Source: Streptomyces sp. NBC_00525 | GTDB taxonomy: Bacteria; Actinomycetota; Actinomycetes; Streptomycetales; Streptomycetaceae | Direction: 5' to 3' | DNA: 64,000 nucleotides | Assembly: GCF_036346595.1 (NCBI RefSeq) | Contig: NZ_CP107834.1 | Location: forward strand, 5,084,001-5,148,000 | Shown here: positions 62,712 to 64,000 of the stretch, piece after piece | Layout: the number at the start of each line of letters is the position of its first letter | Position numbering within the stretch: position 1 is the stretch's first letter | Notes under the pieces: generated by a model | Databases searched by the model: none | The model's input: the letters and a program-made list of their open reading frames with translations, nothing else | What the model was told of the DNA's origin: nothing | Position numbers and translations under genes: made by a program

Positions 62712-64000
62712 TCACCCCGATTCCGCCGGACGCAGAGCGATCCGCCAGGAGGAGGCGGTCTCCGGCCCGGACGCGGCGGGTTCGCCCTCCGCCGGGTCGT
62801 CGCACAGCGCGGCGACGTCCGTCGTGCGGATGTCGCCGTCCACAGCGGCGGTGACCAGCAGGCGCTCGACGGCTCGCAGGACGACCGGTATCCGGTGGGC
62901 CGGGAGTTGCAGGGTGTCCGCGTAGAGCGAGAGCCGCAGCGCGTCGGGACGTTCGCGGACGTCGAACACCTCGAAGAAGACCGTGACCGCGTCCCAGTCG
63001 ACCTTCTCCTCCCAGCGGAAGGAGCTCTCCTCCAGGGCCCGGCGCAGCCGGCCGGGAGCGGCCACGGCCACCGCGGGGCCGGCCGCGAGGTCTCGGGTGT
63101 CGTTGAAGTAGCAAGCCAGGTCGCGTCCTTCGCCGACACCACCCTCGCCCCGGATCGCCTCGTCCACCACGCGCGGGTCGAACCGGCCGTGCCGGTAGGC
63201 CCTCAGCGCCTCCATGCCGGCCTGCCGGGCGATGGCGGAGAAGGTCTCCCCTCCGAGGTCCACGGCCAGCGGCAGGTCCTGGGTCGCCGTCACAGCCGTG
63301 TGCCGCAGGGTCTCCCCGATGCGGTTGCCGACGATGAGGTGCCAGCCGAACCGGGGCAGCCGCGCCCCGCCGGAGGTGGCCGCCTCGGTGGCGAGTACGG
63401 TCGCCGCCGCGGTCATGAAGAGGGTCGTGCCCGATACCTTCCACCGTTCCGAGAGCACGGCGACGGCCCGGGGCACCGCCGTGGACACCAGCCCTCCACG
63501 CCAGAAACGCGGCCGGTCCGCCGTCCGGTCCGCCGGTACGGGGAAGACCCGTGCCGGGAAGCGGCTCACCTGCGTCACCGCGTGCCGGACCGCTCGACGG
63601 GTCGTCGCCCGGCCCCGCTCGGAGCCCTCGTCGCGGGCGATGTCGACGGGCTGCGCGGGCGACAGGGGCGGCGGCCATGGCCGCCCCTCCGTACGCGCGT
63701 CCAGCAAGGCCCGCAGGTCGCGCACCACGAGCCGGCTGCCCTGGAGGTCCACGGCCAGCTTGGCCACACCGATGAGGACCGCGACCACGCCGTCGCCGCC
63801 GACCGCCACCGCCGCGCGGAACGCGGGCTCGCCGGACGTGTCGAAGACGGTGCCCCGCAGGCGCGGCTCGGCCGAGGCCACGAACCGGGCGACGGCCTCC
63901 GGGCCCCCGTCCGGCAGCCGGTGTACTTCGACCGTCACCTCGCCGCGGGCCAGCACCCGTTGCCGCAGACCGCCGCTCGCGTCCTCGGCCCAGACGGTAC
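62712..64000 (-). CDS. Condensation-domain-like protein (5' end outside the window)
   Basis: At least 429 residues; the frame stays open to the window edge, so the start is outside. The C-terminal half resembles an NRPS condensation fold (FGWHLIVGNRIGETL, DLPLAVDLGGETFSAIARQ, YRHGRFDPRVV). The catalytic HHxxxDG region reads AKLAVDLQGS: the Asp is kept but both His are Ala/Lys, so ordinary peptide-bond condensation is unlikely. No adenylation or carrier domain is visible in this portion. Directly upstream of the phosphopantetheinyl transferase, suggesting a nearby NRPS-type cluster. Could be a C-domain-like acyltransferase or a dead domain. Confidence 0.7.
   Translation of the reverse strand, partial: TVWAEDASGGLRQRVLARGEVTVEVHRLPDGGPEAVARFVASAEPRLRGTVFDTSGEPAFRAAVAVGGDGVVAVLIGVAKLAVDLQGSRLVVRDLRALLDARTEGRPWPPPLSPAQPVDIARDEGSERGRATTRRAVRHAVTQVSRFPARVFPVPADRTADRPRFWRGGLVSTAVPRAVAVLSERWKVSGTTLFMTAAATVLATEAATSGGARLPRFGWHLIVGNRIGETLRHTAVTATQDLPLAVDLGGETFSAIARQAGMEALRAYRHGRFDPRVVDEAIRGEGGVGEGRDLACYFNDTRDLAAGPAVAVAAPGRLRRALEESSFRWEEKVDWDAVTVFFEVFDVRERPDALRLSLYADTLQLPAHRIPVVLRAVERLLVTAAVDGDIRTTDVAALCDDPAEGEPAASGPETASSWRIALRPAESG

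Overview
The window is a high-GC actinobacterial chromosome segment, almost certainly from a Streptomyces or a very close relative. Four things support this: strong G/C bias at third codon positions, frequent GTG and TTG starts, rRNA sequences of actinobacterial type, and a gene order that matches, from memory, the Streptomyces coelicolor core (rbfA-truB ... ribF ... rpsO-pnp-M16 peptidase-dapB-thyX-dapA-rnj-osaC/osaA-osaB-ftsK-rodZ-like-rimO-pgsA-cinA-clgR-dps-nei2-lhr).

Layout. 0-6.2 kb: end of a translation operon (rbfA, truB), a 1,216-residue trypsin-fold/STAND-like protein with degenerate catalytic residues, and ribF. 6.2-12.3 kb, minus strand: a five-gene oligopeptide/dipeptide-type ABC importer with overlapping stop/start codons and a strong hairpin between the binding-protein gene and the permeases. 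12.5-15.6 kb, minus strand: a proline-rich MinD/ParA-like ATPase resembling ESX-associated EspI, and an orphan DUF397 protein; no other type VII secretion genes are present. 15.9-26.1 kb: the housekeeping series rpsO, pnp, M16 peptidase, dapB, small membrane proteins, thyX, dapA and RNase J. 26.1-32.1 kb: a complete 16S-23S-5S rRNA operon with no tRNA in its spacer, a strong terminator, then tRNA-Thr(GGT). 32.1-41.5 kb: the osmotic-stress signalling locus, with osaC divergent from osaA (a cytosolic hybrid kinase carrying ten exact-length HAMP-type repeats) and osaB. 41.6-50.1 kb: ftsK, a RodZ-like protein, rimO-pgsA-cinA (a translationally coupled trio), clgR, a Dps ferritin, a CsbD-like protein and a small membrane protein. 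50.1-56.6 kb, minus strand: nei2, lhr and an inositol-phosphatase-family gene.

56.8-64 kb is accessory in character. It holds a polysaccharide deacetylase fused to an IS110-transposase-like N-terminal domain, a glycosyltransferase-like gene, a gene of unknown function, two divergent LuxR-type regulators, an Sfp-type phosphopantetheinyl transferase, and a condensation-domain-like protein that runs off the end of the window. Three of these genes carry the rare TTA leucine codon (the glycosyltransferase and both regulators), which in Streptomyces is read by the bldA tRNA. A 30-bp dyad lies between the regulators. This looks like the edge of a developmentally controlled biosynthetic gene cluster and is the best place in the window to look for something undescribed.
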